Shown piece by piece: positions 34,974 to 43,939 of a stretch of DNA of 64,000 bases. The notes beneath the pieces are model-generated. The model searched no databases, had not been told where the DNA came from, and worked only from the letters and a program-made list of their open reading frames with translations. The stretch lies in assembly GCF_900103195.1 (NCBI RefSeq), contig NZ_FMWU01000005.1, positions 62,001 to 126,000 on the forward strand, given 5' to 3'. The DNA comes from Methylobacterium sp. UNC378MF (lineage in GTDB: Bacteria; Pseudomonadota; Alphaproteobacteria; Rhizobiales; Beijerinckiaceae). Position 1 is the first letter of the stretch. Every line of letters begins with the position of its first letter. The position numbers were made by a program, and so were the translations under genes.

Positions 34974-35826
34974 GCGGTGCCGTCGCCCTGCCGTCCGCGC
35001 AGGTCGGCAGCGCGAGGTGCGGCGCCAGGGCCGGATCGCCCAGGGCCGCGAAGGGCCCGTTGCGGTGGTCGGGCCCGTGCTGGCCGTAGCGGATCGGGCC
35101 GCCCCCGGGCACCACCACGCAGCCTCCCGCCGCCGCGACGATGTGGTCCCCCGCGGCGGTGTCCCATTCCATGGTCGGGCCGCAGCGCACGTAGATATCC
35201 GCCTCGCCGGCGGCGATCAGGGCGAACTTCAAGGCCGAGCCGACCTGCCGCGTCTCCGCGATGGGCAGCGCCGCGAGGCAGGTGGCGGTCTCGGAATCGC
35301 CGTGCCGCCGGCTGCCCAGGGCGACGAGGCCCGCCGCCGGTACCGGCCGCGCATGAACCGGCCGCCCGGCCCCCGGTCGATCCGCAACGACGGGGGCCTC
35401 CAGCGTCGCCGCCCCCGCCCACCAGACCCGGCCGAGTCCCGGGGCCGCCAGCGCGGCGGCCACCGGGCGGGCGCCGGACACCAGCGCGATGTTGACCGAG
35501 TAGTCCGGCGTCCCGGCGAGGAAGTCGCGGGTGCCGTCCAGGGGATCGACGAGGAAGAAGAGATCGGCCGGGCGCGCGGTGTCACCCTGGGCGCGCTCCT
35601 CGGCCACGACCGTGATGCCCGGGAAGCGCTCGGTGAGGGCAGCGACGATCAGGTCCTCCGCCTCGATGTCGGCGGCGCTCGACGGTGAGCCGTCCGGCTT
35701 CAGGGCGTGGGGGCAGGGGCCCCGGTGATACCGGCGCAGGATCGCGCCCGCCGCGCAGGCGATCTCGGCGAGCGCTGCGGCAATCCGCTCGCGCTCCGGC
35801 CCCGAGATCGTTGCCGCGCCCGTCAT
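34954..35826 (-). CDS. cysQ: 3'(2'),5'-bisphosphate nucleotidase CysQ
   Basis: About 290 residues of the inositol-monophosphatase fold with metal ligands in 'VVAEERAQG', 'FLVDPLDGTRDFLAG' (the DPxDGT signature) and 'MEWDTAAGDHIV'. It hydrolyses 3'-phosphoadenosine 5'-phosphate formed in sulfate assimilation. The start at 35826 is taken because the next ATG upstream gives an unlikely extension. Located downstream of glnE on the same strand with a 73-base gap. An inositol-type substrate cannot be ruled out, though CysQ is the best fit. Confidence 0.85.
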   Translation of the reverse strand: MTGAATISGPERERIAAALAEIACAAGAILRRYHRGPCPHALKPDGSPSSAADIEAEDLIVAALTERFPGITVVAEERAQGDTARPADLFFLVDPLDGTRDFLAGTPDYSVNIALVSGARPVAAALAAPGLGRVWWAGAATLEAPVVADRPGAGRPVHARPVPAAGLVALGSRRHGDSETATCLAALPIAETRQVGSALKFALIAAGEADIYVRCGPTMEWDTAAGDHIVAAAGGCVVVPGGGPIRYGQHGPDHRNGPFAALGDPALAPHLALPTCADGRATAPLSAAHR

Positions 35827-35899
35827 GATCCCTCCCGAGGCTGCCCTGAATGCCCGAGCAGGGGACGAATGTCGACGGCTTTCGGCACGGGGTGCTTCG

Positions 35900-38854
35900 T
35901 CACCTGCGCTCCGGCGGTCCGTCGACAGGGCGCGGCCGCACACGCCGCCGGATCCGCGCCAGCAGCGCCTGGCTCCGGCGGCGATGGCGCCGCAGCTCCG
36001 CCGCCAGGCTGCGCGCGTCCGGGAGGCCCACGGCCTTGGCGATCTGCCGGGAAGCGGTCTCGGACGGCTCCGCGGCGGGATCGGTCATCACGAGGCGCTG
36101 CCACTGATAGACGGCGTCGAGGAACCCGTAGGTCTCGGCGAGGGGCTCGCCCGCCGCCGCGGGCAGGACGCCGCGCGCCGCCGCCTCCCGGAAGAGGGTC
36201 TCCGCATCGAGGCCGATGCAGCCGGGCCAGTCATGGGCTTGGCTCAGCACGATGGCCTGGGCCAGGAAATCGAGGTCGAACAGCGCGCCCGGCGCGAGCT
36301 TCAGGTCGAAGGGGCCGGCATGGCCCCGCTCCTGGGCGACCAGCGCCCGCATCGCGCCCGCCTCGGCGCAGACGGCGGCCGCCGCGCGCGGCTGCCGGAG
36401 CACCGCGGCGATCTCGGCCGTGACGGCGGCCGCCAGGGTGGCGTCGCCGGCCACGACCCGGGCGCGGGCCAGCGCCATGTGCTCCCAGGGCTCCGCCTCG
36501 CCGCGGTGATAGGCCGAGAAGCCGCTGAGCTGCACCGCTGGCGGGCTGTGGCTGCCGTAGGGCCGCAGCCGCAGGTCGACCGCGTAGAGCCGCCCGCGTC
36601 GCGTCGCCGTGGTGAGCGCCGCGAAGACCCGCTGCGCCAGCCGATTGTAGGCCACCACGGCGTCGAGCGGGCGCCGGCCGTCGCTCGTGCGGTTCTCCGG
36701 GTCGAAATCGTATAGGAAGACGAGGTCGAGGTCGGATTCGGCGCTGAGCTGCCGGGAACCGAGGCGGCCCAGGGCCAGGATGCAGCAGCGTCCCTGCGGC
36801 ACCGCCCCGTGGTCCAGGGCGAACCGGCGCTCCTCCGCTTCCAGGCTCAGCGCCACCGTCGCCTCGGCGATCGCCGTGTAGGCCTCACCGGCCTGGCGCG
36901 GGGTGAGGATGCCCGACAGGAGGCGGGCCCCGGTGACGAAGGTCATCTGCCGCGTGGCGTCTCGGCAGCGGTCGAGGCTCTCCTCGTGGCTCGCCGGCTG
37001 TCCCAGGAGCGCCCGGTACTGCGCGCGGACCTGGTCGGGATCCGTGGTCGGCGTCACGAAATCGGCGTCGAGCACGGTGTCGAGGACGTGCGGGCTCAGG
37101 CCCACCGTGTCGGCGAGGCGCGGCGCCGTCCCCAGGATGTCGGCGAAGAGCAGGCGCAGGCGCTCGTGCGAGCGCAGGATGGCGAGGAGTTCCGCCACCG
37201 CGGGCATCCGCGCGAAGGCCCGGTCAAGGGCGAGCAGCGCCGCGTCCGGGTCGGCGGTCCCGCCGAGGGCCCGCAACAGGGCCGGGAGAACCTCGGCGAG
37301 GATCTCCCGGGCCCGGCCGGTCCGCAGGGCCGGGCGGCGCCCGAGATGCCAGCCCTGGACGGTCCCCCAGGCCAGGGGCGGATCCCGGAACCCGAAGGCG
37401 CCGAGCCGCGCCAGCGTCTCGGGATCCGGCTCGCTCTCACCGAAGACCAGGGCGGCCCCGTCCGCGCCGGCCTCCGATCCGGCCTCGAACAGGAGAGCGT
37501 AATGCGCCTGGACGCGGCCGGCATGGTGGAGCAGGGCCGCCTCGAAGGCTGGCAGGTCGGGGAAGCCCGCGAACAGGGCCAGCGCGGTCAGCGCCTCGGT
37601 CCCGGTGGGCAGGCGCTGCGTCTGCTCGTCCCGGATCATCTGGATCCGGTGCTCGAGGGTGCGCAGGAACGCGTAGGCCGCACTCAGCTCGTCCCGGGCC
37701 TGCCCGTCGATCCAGCCCTCCGCGACGAGTTCGGCGAGCATCGCGACGGTGCGGCGGCCCCGCAGGGCGGGCTTGCGGCCGCCGAAGACGAGCTGCTGGG
37801 TCTGGACGAAGAACTCGATCTCCCGGATGCCGCCGCGGCCGATCTTGATGTCGTGGCCGCCGACCGCGATGGTCTCGTGGCCGCGGACCATGTGGATCTG
37901 CCGCTTCAGGGCGTGGATCTCGGCGATGGCCGGGAAATCGAAGTGCCGGCGCCAGATGAATGGCGCGAGTTCCGCCAGGAACGCCGCGCCGGCCGGTATG
38001 TCGCCGGCGATCGGCCGGGCCTTGATGAAGGCCGCGCGCTCCCAGTTCTGGCCGAGCGTCTGGTAATAGTCGAAGGCGAAGCCGGTGGAGAGCGCCACCG
38101 CGGTCGAGCCCGGATCCGGCCGCAGCCGGTAGTCGATGCGGTGGACGTAGCCGTCGGCGGTCCGGTCGGCCAGGAGCTTCACCAGCCCCTGCGCGAGCTT
38201 GACGAAGAAGGGCTTCGGATCGCCGCCGGTCGCCGCGGCGGCGGGCTCGGCCTCGTAGAAGACGACGAGGTCGATGTCGCTCGAATAGTTCAGCTCGCAG
38301 CCGCCGAGCTTGCCCAGACCCAGGACGATCAGGCCGGACCCGTCCTGCGGCGCCTCCGCATTCGCGGGCCGGTACCGACCGGCCGCGATTCCCTGACGGA
38401 GCAGCGCCTCGACCGCCGCGCTCACCGAGGCGTCGGCGAAGGCCGACAGGGCCTGGGTCACCGCGTCGAGGTCCCAGCCGCCGCCGAGATCGGCCAGCGC
38501 GACCAGGAGGGCGTGCTCCTCCCGGTTGGCGCGCAGCCGCCGGCCGACCTCGGCCAGGTCGGGCGTCACCCCGCAGGCCGTGCCGACCGCGCGCTGCCGG
38601 GCGATGATGGCGTGGCTCGCGGTGTCCGGCGGCTGCTCCAGCAGGGCGACGAGCCGGTCCGGCGACCGGGTGGCCGCCCGCCAGAGGAAGGGCGAGTGGT
38701 CCGCGAGGCCGAGGAGCAGGTCCCGGCAGGGTGGCGTCAGGAAGCCGGCCGGGAGGGCCGGGGCGATCTCGGCGAGCCGGGCCTGCGCGGTGGCGGGATC
38801 GGCGAGGCGGAGGCGGGGAGCCAGGGCTTCCCGCAGGGTCGGGGCAGGTTGCAT
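35900..38854 (-). CDS. glnE: Bifunctional glutamine synthetase adenylyltransferase/deadenylase
   Basis: 984 residues with two nucleotidyltransferase domains. The N-terminal one has 'LGKLGGCELNYSSDIDLVVFY'-type motif (split here as 'GCELNYSSDIDLVVFYE'); the C-terminal one has 'LGRLGSRQLSAESDLDLVF'. A helical linker and a C-terminal helical domain complete the standard GlnE length. It adds or removes AMP on glutamine synthetase according to nitrogen status. Well-formed frame, no breaks. Apparently monocistronic with cysQ downstream. Confidence 0.95.
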   Translation of the reverse strand: MQPAPTLREALAPRLRLADPATAQARLAEIAPALPAGFLTPPCRDLLLGLADHSPFLWRAATRSPDRLVALLEQPPDTASHAIIARQRAVGTACGVTPDLAEVGRRLRANREEHALLVALADLGGGWDLDAVTQALSAFADASVSAAVEALLRQGIAAGRYRPANAEAPQDGSGLIVLGLGKLGGCELNYSSDIDLVVFYEAEPAAAATGGDPKPFFVKLAQGLVKLLADRTADGYVHRIDYRLRPDPGSTAVALSTGFAFDYYQTLGQNWERAAFIKARPIAGDIPAGAAFLAELAPFIWRRHFDFPAIAEIHALKRQIHMVRGHETIAVGGHDIKIGRGGIREIEFFVQTQQLVFGGRKPALRGRRTVAMLAELVAEGWIDGQARDELSAAYAFLRTLEHRIQMIRDEQTQRLPTGTEALTALALFAGFPDLPAFEAALLHHAGRVQAHYALLFEAGSEAGADGAALVFGESEPDPETLARLGAFGFRDPPLAWGTVQGWHLGRRPALRTGRAREILAEVLPALLRALGGTADPDAALLALDRAFARMPAVAELLAILRSHERLRLLFADILGTAPRLADTVGLSPHVLDTVLDADFVTPTTDPDQVRAQYRALLGQPASHEESLDRCRDATRQMTFVTGARLLSGILTPRQAGEAYTAIAEATVALSLEAEERRFALDHGAVPQGRCCILALGRLGSRQLSAESDLDLVFLYDFDPENRTSDGRRPLDAVVAYNRLAQRVFAALTTATRRGRLYAVDLRLRPYGSHSPPAVQLSGFSAYHRGEAEPWEHMALARARVVAGDATLAAAVTAEIAAVLRQPRAAAAVCAEAGAMRALVAQERGHAGPFDLKLAPGALFDLDFLAQAIVLSQAHDWPGCIGLDAETLFREAAARGVLPAAAGEPLAETYGFLDAVYQWQRLVMTDPAAEPSETASRQIAKAVGLPDARSLAAELRRHRRRSQALLARIRRRVRPRPVDGPPERR

Positions 38855-39307
38855 CGGGCCTTCCCCGCGTCAGCGTGCCTGCCGGGCGTCGCGCCCGGGG
38901 ATCCACCGGCTGGCGGCGGCCGATCCGTTCCAAGGATCGATCTCGTGTCTCATGCCGCATCCTCCCTGGCGCGACGGGGCGGCATCATAGCCGATCCGGG
39001 CCGCCGCTGTCCGGCCCCGCGCGCCTGACGTCTTGCGCCGGGTTCCGACGCGGAATCGGGAGGCGCCCGGCCCTCCGTCCTGTTCGGTAACGCTTTTCAA
39101 AGCCGACCGTGGCGTCTATCCGTGCGGACCGGTCGTCGCCCCCGGTCCGACCCGCAGGCCGTGTGGGATTCCTTCGGGCGACTCGATCGCCGCAGGGGCG
39201 GCCGAGAACTGGGCGGCCGAGAATCGGGCGGCCGGGAACCGGCAGCCCCAACCGGGTCCCCGGCCCGCAGACGTCCGCATTTCAGATCCGCCCGCCCGGA
39301 GCGCACC
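38855..39307. other. Intergenic region between divergent glnE and chpT
   Basis: About 450 bases with no supported gene. It should carry both promoters. The notable element is a short triplicated 15-base repeat near 39197-39241, annotated separately; I see no clear CtrA or sigma sites. Confidence 0.5.
39197..39241 (+). repeat. Three tandem 15-base repeats upstream of chpT
   Basis: Units GGCGGCCGAGAACTG, GGCGGCCGAGAATCG and GGCGGCCGGGAACCG follow one another without gaps, ending 66 bases before the chpT start. They may be regulator sites or a simple GC-rich slippage array. Confidence 0.5.
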
Positions 39308-40018
39308 ATGTCCTCCCCGACCTCGCCCACCCTGAATCTCGACGGCCTCGACCTCGCCGCCCTGCTTTGCTCCCGCGTCTGCCACGACGTGATCAGCCCT
39401 GTCGGCGCGATCGTGAACGGGCTCGAGGTCCTGGAGGACGACCAGGACGAATCGATGCGGACCTTCGCTCTGGAGCTGATCGGCAAGAGTGCCCGTCAGG
39501 CCTCGGCGCGGCTGAAATTCGCCCGCATCGCCTTCGGGGCCGCGGGCTCGGCCGGTGCCTCGATCGACCTCGCCGACGCCGAGAGCGTGGCTAAGGGCAT
39601 GTTCTCCGACGAGAAGACCAAGCTGACCTGGAGCGCGCCGCAGGCCCTGTTCCCGAAGAACAAGGTCAAGCTGCTCCTGAACCTCGTGATGGTCGCCACC
39701 TCGGCGATTCCCCGGGGCGGCCTGATCGACGTCGTCGTCTCCGGCGATGCCGAGGCGCCCACGCTCGTGCTCAAGGCCAAGGGCTCGCATGCCCGCATCC
39801 CGCCCCATGTGGAGGAGTTGATGGCCGGAAGCCCTGAGAGCGGCACCGTCGATGCCCACGGCATCCTGCCGTTCTACGCGGGCCTCGTGGCGCGGGCCGC
39901 CGCCATGGATGTGCGATTCGCCATTGAGGGCGATGAAGTGACTATCACCGCCACGCCCACAGTGATCAGCCTGCCTGAAATTCCTGGCGGCGAGGCTTCG
40001 GACACGGCGCTGGCCTGA
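39308..40018 (+). CDS. chpT: Histidine phosphotransferase ChpT
   Basis: 236 residues. It is a dimeric histidine-kinase-like protein without an ATP site: the phosphorylated histidine is H26 in 'LCSRVCHDVISPVGAI' and the C-terminal degenerate Bergerat-like domain ends 'ATPTVISLPEIPGGE'. In alphaproteobacteria ChpT passes phosphate from CckA to CtrA and CpdR in cell-cycle control. It precedes the cheA gene by about 100 bases and a hairpin. The start at 39308 is chosen because 'MSSPTSPTLNLDGLDLA' matches the family. Confidence 0.85.
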   Translation: MSSPTSPTLNLDGLDLAALLCSRVCHDVISPVGAIVNGLEVLEDDQDESMRTFALELIGKSARQASARLKFARIAFGAAGSAGASIDLADAESVAKGMFSDEKTKLTWSAPQALFPKNKVKLLLNLVMVATSAIPRGGLIDVVVSGDAEAPTLVLKAKGSHARIPPHVEELMAGSPESGTVDAHGILPFYAGLVARAAAMDVRFAIEGDEVTITATPTVISLPEIPGGEASDTALA

Positions 40019-40036
40019 AATTCTGAAAAACCAAAA

Positions 40037-40073
40037 CGCGGGGCCGGGATGGAAACGCTTCCCTAACCCCGCG
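40037..40073 (+). terminator. Hairpin between chpT and cheA
   Basis: CGCGGGG (40037-40043) pairs with CCCCGCG (40067-40073), with inner GGGA/TCCC pairing. It lies 19 bases after the chpT stop and 49 before cheA. There is no T-tract, so it may be a leaky terminator or attenuator separating the two units. Confidence 0.55.
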
Positions 40074-40121
40074 CCAGTAAGTAGGTTGCGCGAGACCTTC
40101 TCCGCGTAACGAGTAGCGACT

Positions 40122-42878
40122 ATGGACGACCTGCTTCGCGAGTTTCTGACCGAGAGCGGGGAGCATCTCGACACGGTCGATGCAGAACTGGTGCGATTCG
40201 AGCAAGATCCGAACAACGAGACGATTCTACGGAACATTTTCCGTCTCGTGCACACGATTAAGGGAACCTGCGGATTTCTCGGCCTCCCGCGGCTCGAAGC
40301 CTTGGCGCATGCCGCGGAAACCTTGATGGGTCGCTTCCGCGACGGGCTGCCCGCCACCTCGGCTTCCGTCACCCTGATCCTGCTCACGCTGGACCGGCTC
40401 AAGGCGATCCTGGCCGATCTGGAAGCCACCGGAACGGAGCCCTCCGGCTCGGATGACGACCTCATCTCCGCCCTGGAGCGCATGTCCGAGGGGCCGCACG
40501 AGCCCGTGGCCGCCGCCCCGCCGCCGGAGCCGGTCCTGCCTGATCCGGTGGTCCGCGAACTGAAGCCCGGCGAGGTCTCCCTGGAAGATCTGGAGGCCGC
40601 CTTCATGTCCGCCCCGGGGCCGGACGAATCCGATTTCCTCGCGCCGCCGCCCCCCGTGGCTCCGGCTCCGACGCCGGCACCCGCCGCTCCGGCAGCCGTC
40701 GCCCCGGCGGCGCCGAAGGCCGAGGTGAAGATCGAAGCGAAGATCGAAGCGAAGGCCGAACCGGTCGAGGCCGAGAAGCCCGAGCCGGCCCGCGTCGAGA
40801 AGGTTGAGGGCGCCGAGGGTGAGGCGACCGCCGCCGCCAAGAACCAGACGATCCGGGTGAACGTCGACACGCTCGAGCACCTGATGACCATGGTCTCGGA
40901 GCTGGTGCTGACCCGCAACCAGCTCCTCGAGATCGCCCGCCGGCACGAGGATTCGAGCTACAAGGTCCCGCTGCAGCGCCTGTCGCACGTCACCGCCGAG
41001 CTGCAGGAAGGCGTCATGAAGACGCGCATGCAGCCGATCGGCAATGCGTGGCAGAAGCTGCCGCGCGTGGTGCGCGACCTCTCGGCCGAACTCGGCAAGC
41101 AGATCGACCTCGTGATGGTCGGCAACGAGACCGAGCTCGATCGGCAGGTCCTTGAGGTCATCAAGGACCCGCTGACCCACATGGTCCGCAACTCGGCCGA
41201 TCACGGCCTCGAATCGACCGCCGAGCGCGTGGCGGCGGGCAAGCCCGCCCGCGGCACGATCCGGCTCGCCGCCTACCACGAGGGCGGCACGATCACGATC
41301 GAGATCGCCGACGACGGCAAGGGCCTGAACCTCGCGGCCATCCGCAAGAAGGCGGCGGAGCGCGGGCTCGCCTCCCAGGCCGATATCGAGCGGATGACCG
41401 ACGCCCAGGTCGCCAAGTTCATCTTCCACGCCGGCTTCTCGACGGCGGCGGCGGTGACCTCGGTCTCGGGCCGCGGCGTCGGCATGGACGTAGTCAAGAC
41501 CAACATCGAGACCATCGGCGGCCTGATCGACATCGCCACCACGGCGGGTCGCGGCACCACCTTCACCATCAAGATCCCGCTGACGCTGGCCATCGTGGCC
41601 GCCCTGATCGTGCGGGCCGGCGAGCATCGCTTCGCCCTGCCGCAGGTGGCCGTGCTGGAACTGGTGCGGGTCGATGCCGGGGCGCAGCGGGTCGAGCACA
41701 TCAACGGCGCGCCGGTGCTGCGCCTGCGCGAGCGGCTCCTGCCGATCGTCTCGCTCACCGGCCTGCTCGGCCAGTCGAGCCCGGGCGCGGAGACGGACCA
41801 GGCGGGCTTCGTGGTGGTCGCCCAGGTCGGGCGCGAGCGCTTCGGCATCCTCGTCGACGAGGTCTTCCACACGGAGGAGATCGTCGTGAAGCCGATGTCG
41901 GTGAAGCTGCGGCACATCCCGATGTTTGCCGGCAACACGATCCTCGGCGACGGCGCCGTGGTGCTGATCGTCGATCCCAACGGCGTGGCCCGCCAGGTGG
42001 CGCAGGGCGTCCAGGGCAGCGGCGGCCACATCGACTCCGACGCCGACGAGGCGGTGGAGATGGCCGACACCAAGACCACGCTCCTGGTGTTCAAGGGCGG
42101 CCAGGGCAGCTTCAAGGCAGTGCCGCTGTCGCTCGTCACCCGCCTCGAGGAGATCGAGTGCGCCAAGGTCGAGTGGCTCGGCGGCCGCGCGCTGATCCAG
42201 TACCGCGGGCGCCTGATGCCGCTCGTCCCGGCGGACGCGGCGATCACCATCAAGTCGGAGGGGACGCAGGCCCTGGTGGTGTTCTCCGACGGCGAGCGCG
42301 CCATGGGCCTCGTGGTCGACGAGATCGTCGACATCGTCGAGGAGCGCCTCGACATCGAGATCGCGGCCGACCGGTCGGACCTGATCGGCTCGGCGGTCCT
42401 GCGGGGCCGGGCGACCGACATCATCAACATCGCCCACTTCCTGCCGCTGGCCTACGACGATTGGGCACGCGGCCTGAAGCGGCCCGAGCAGATCTCCACG
42501 ATCCTGCTGGTCGACGACTCGGCCTTCTTCCGCGACATGCTGAGCCCGGTGCTGAAGGCGGCGGGCTACCAGGTGATCACGGCGGCGAGCGCGGATGCGG
42601 CGCTGGCGGCCCTCCAGTCCGATCCGCAGATCGAGGTGGTGGTCACCGACCTGGAGATGCCGGGCCGCAGCGGCTTCGATCTGGTCGCCGCCATGCGGCG
42701 CGCCGAGCCGCGTCTCGCCGGTCTTCCGGTGATCGGCCTCACCGGCGCGATCGGTGCCGACGCGGTGGAACGGGCCCGGTCCCTGGCGATCAGCGATCTC
42801 GTGGCGAAGTTCGACCGCAGCGGCCTGATCTCGGCGCTGGCCGAGATCGGCGCCGCTACGGTGTCGAAAGCCGCCTGA
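40122..42878 (+). CDS. cheA: Hybrid chemotaxis histidine kinase CheA
   Basis: 918 residues. Domains in order: Hpt (about 1-105, phosphorylated H44 in 'FRLVHTIKGTCGFLG'); an Ala/Pro/Glu-rich linker with the repeat 'KIEAKIEAKAE'; dimerisation ('MTMVSELVLTRNQLLEIARR'); ATP-binding ('HMVRNSADHGLES', 'GRGVGMDVVKTNIETIGG'); a CheW-like domain (about 490-625); a second CheW-like domain (about 645-780); and a C-terminal receiver (about 795-910, 'ILLVDDSAFFRDM', 'VVVTDLEMPGRSGFD'). It autophosphorylates under receptor control and passes phosphate to CheY and CheB. Two CheW-like domains plus a receiver make it a hybrid alphaproteobacterial type. First gene of the che cluster. Confidence 0.95.
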   Translation: MDDLLREFLTESGEHLDTVDAELVRFEQDPNNETILRNIFRLVHTIKGTCGFLGLPRLEALAHAAETLMGRFRDGLPATSASVTLILLTLDRLKAILADLEATGTEPSGSDDDLISALERMSEGPHEPVAAAPPPEPVLPDPVVRELKPGEVSLEDLEAAFMSAPGPDESDFLAPPPPVAPAPTPAPAAPAAVAPAAPKAEVKIEAKIEAKAEPVEAEKPEPARVEKVEGAEGEATAAAKNQTIRVNVDTLEHLMTMVSELVLTRNQLLEIARRHEDSSYKVPLQRLSHVTAELQEGVMKTRMQPIGNAWQKLPRVVRDLSAELGKQIDLVMVGNETELDRQVLEVIKDPLTHMVRNSADHGLESTAERVAAGKPARGTIRLAAYHEGGTITIEIADDGKGLNLAAIRKKAAERGLASQADIERMTDAQVAKFIFHAGFSTAAAVTSVSGRGVGMDVVKTNIETIGGLIDIATTAGRGTTFTIKIPLTLAIVAALIVRAGEHRFALPQVAVLELVRVDAGAQRVEHINGAPVLRLRERLLPIVSLTGLLGQSSPGAETDQAGFVVVAQVGRERFGILVDEVFHTEEIVVKPMSVKLRHIPMFAGNTILGDGAVVLIVDPNGVARQVAQGVQGSGGHIDSDADEAVEMADTKTTLLVFKGGQGSFKAVPLSLVTRLEEIECAKVEWLGGRALIQYRGRLMPLVPADAAITIKSEGTQALVVFSDGERAMGLVVDEIVDIVEERLDIEIAADRSDLIGSAVLRGRATDIINIAHFLPLAYDDWARGLKRPEQISTILLVDDSAFFRDMLSPVLKAAGYQVITAASADAALAALQSDPQIEVVVTDLEMPGRSGFDLVAAMRRAEPRLAGLPVIGLTGAIGADAVERARSLAISDLVAKFDRSGLISALAEIGAATVSKAA

Positions 42879-42944
42879 GCCTCTGCGCGCCGCCCGCCCC
42901 ACGCCGATCGCGACGATCGCGACGAACGAATCCGGAGAGTTCCG

Positions 42945-43463
42945 ATGCAGGCTGCCAACGCCAACACCAGCGGCGCCCCCACCAACGGCGTCGAGACCGG
43001 CGCCACCGACGACTTCGTCACGGTCTATGTCGGCGAGACGCTGTTCGGGCTGGCGATCGAGCGGGTCCACGACGTCTTCGTGCCCTCGGGCGTGACGCCG
43101 GTCCCCCTTGCGCCGGCCGAGATCGTGGGCCTTCTGAACCTGCGCGGCCGGGTCGTGACGGCCATGAGCCTGCGCCGGCGCCTGGGCCTGCCCGACGCGG
43201 AGGCCGAGGCGGACGGCACCAAGGCCAGCCCGAAGATGGCGATCGGCCTGGAGCAGGCCGGCGAGACCTTCGCGCTGGTGGTCGACGGCGTCGGCGAGGT
43301 GCTCAAGCTCGGGGCCGACAGCCGCGAGGCGGTGCCGATCAACTTGGATCCGCGCTTCCGCGATCTCGCCACCTGCGTCCACCGCCTCGACGGGCGGCTC
43401 CTGGTCATCCTCGACGTGGACGCGCTCCTCGGCTTCACGCCCGCCGGCGCCAAGGCGGCTTGA
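42945..43463 (+). CDS. cheW: Chemotaxis coupling protein CheW
   Basis: 172 residues of CheW fold: 'FVTVYVGETLFGLAIERVHD', 'IVGLLNLRGRVVTAMSLRRR', 'VVDGVGEVLKLGADSREAVP', 'LDGRLLVILDVDALLGF'. It links methyl-accepting receptors to CheA. A 26-residue low-complexity Asn/Thr/Gly leader precedes the domain. Located 66 bases after cheA and 11 before cheY in the same operon. Confidence 0.92.
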   Translation: MQAANANTSGAPTNGVETGATDDFVTVYVGETLFGLAIERVHDVFVPSGVTPVPLAPAEIVGLLNLRGRVVTAMSLRRRLGLPDAEAEADGTKASPKMAIGLEQAGETFALVVDGVGEVLKLGADSREAVPINLDPRFRDLATCVHRLDGRLLVILDVDALLGFTPAGAKAA

Positions 43464-43474
43464 GGGAGAGGTCG

Positions 43475-43867
43475 ATGAAGGCGCCGCACGAGACCACCTG
43501 CCTGGTGGTGGACGATTCCGCGGTGATCCGGAAGGTCGCCCGGCGGATCATCGAGGATCTCGGCATGAATGTCAGCGAGGCCGAGGACGGCAGCGCCGCC
43601 CTCGAAGCCTGCGCGGCCAGCATGCCCGACGCGATCCTGCTCGACTGGAACATGCCGAACATGGACGGCTACGCGTTCCTCCAGGCCCTGCGCCAGAGCG
43701 AGGGCGGGGGCGTGCCGAAGGTCCTGTTCTGCACCACCGAGAACGATGTCGGGGCCATCGCCCGCGCCCTCCGGGCGGGGGCGGACGAGTACATCATGAA
43801 GCCCTTCGACCGCGACATCCTGACGGCCAAGCTCGAACAGGTCGGACTCGTCGCCGACGCGGCCTGA
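43475..43867 (+). CDS. cheY: Chemotaxis response regulator CheY
   Basis: About 130 residues, single receiver domain: acidic pair D13/D14 ('VVDDSAVIRKV'), phosphoacceptor D57 in 'ILLDWNMPNMDGYAFL', Thr at 'LFCTTENDV' and K109 in 'EYIMKPFD'. Phosphorylated by CheA to act on the flagellar switch. Start at 43475 (MKAPHETTCLV), directly after the cheW stop with GAGGTC before it; the long frame upstream is a shadow. Confidence 0.92.
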   Translation: MKAPHETTCLVVDDSAVIRKVARRIIEDLGMNVSEAEDGSAALEACAASMPDAILLDWNMPNMDGYAFLQALRQSEGGGVPKVLFCTTENDVGAIARALRAGADEYIMKPFDRDILTAKLEQVGLVADAA

Positions 43868-43939
43868 TCGCAAGCCTCCCGACCCGCGGCCCTAGCCCCG
43901 CGATCCTAGCCCCGCGACCCTGCACCCGAGGCAATCATC

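Noticed and set aside
36809..39028. 739-codon open frame antisense to glnE
   Set aside because: Shadow frame; glnE on the other strand is complete with both nucleotidyltransferase motifs.
40227..43382. 1051-codon open frame antisense to cheA/cheW
   Set aside because: Spans two well-defined genes; composition is dominated by Arg, Asp, His and Gly as expected from reversed codons.
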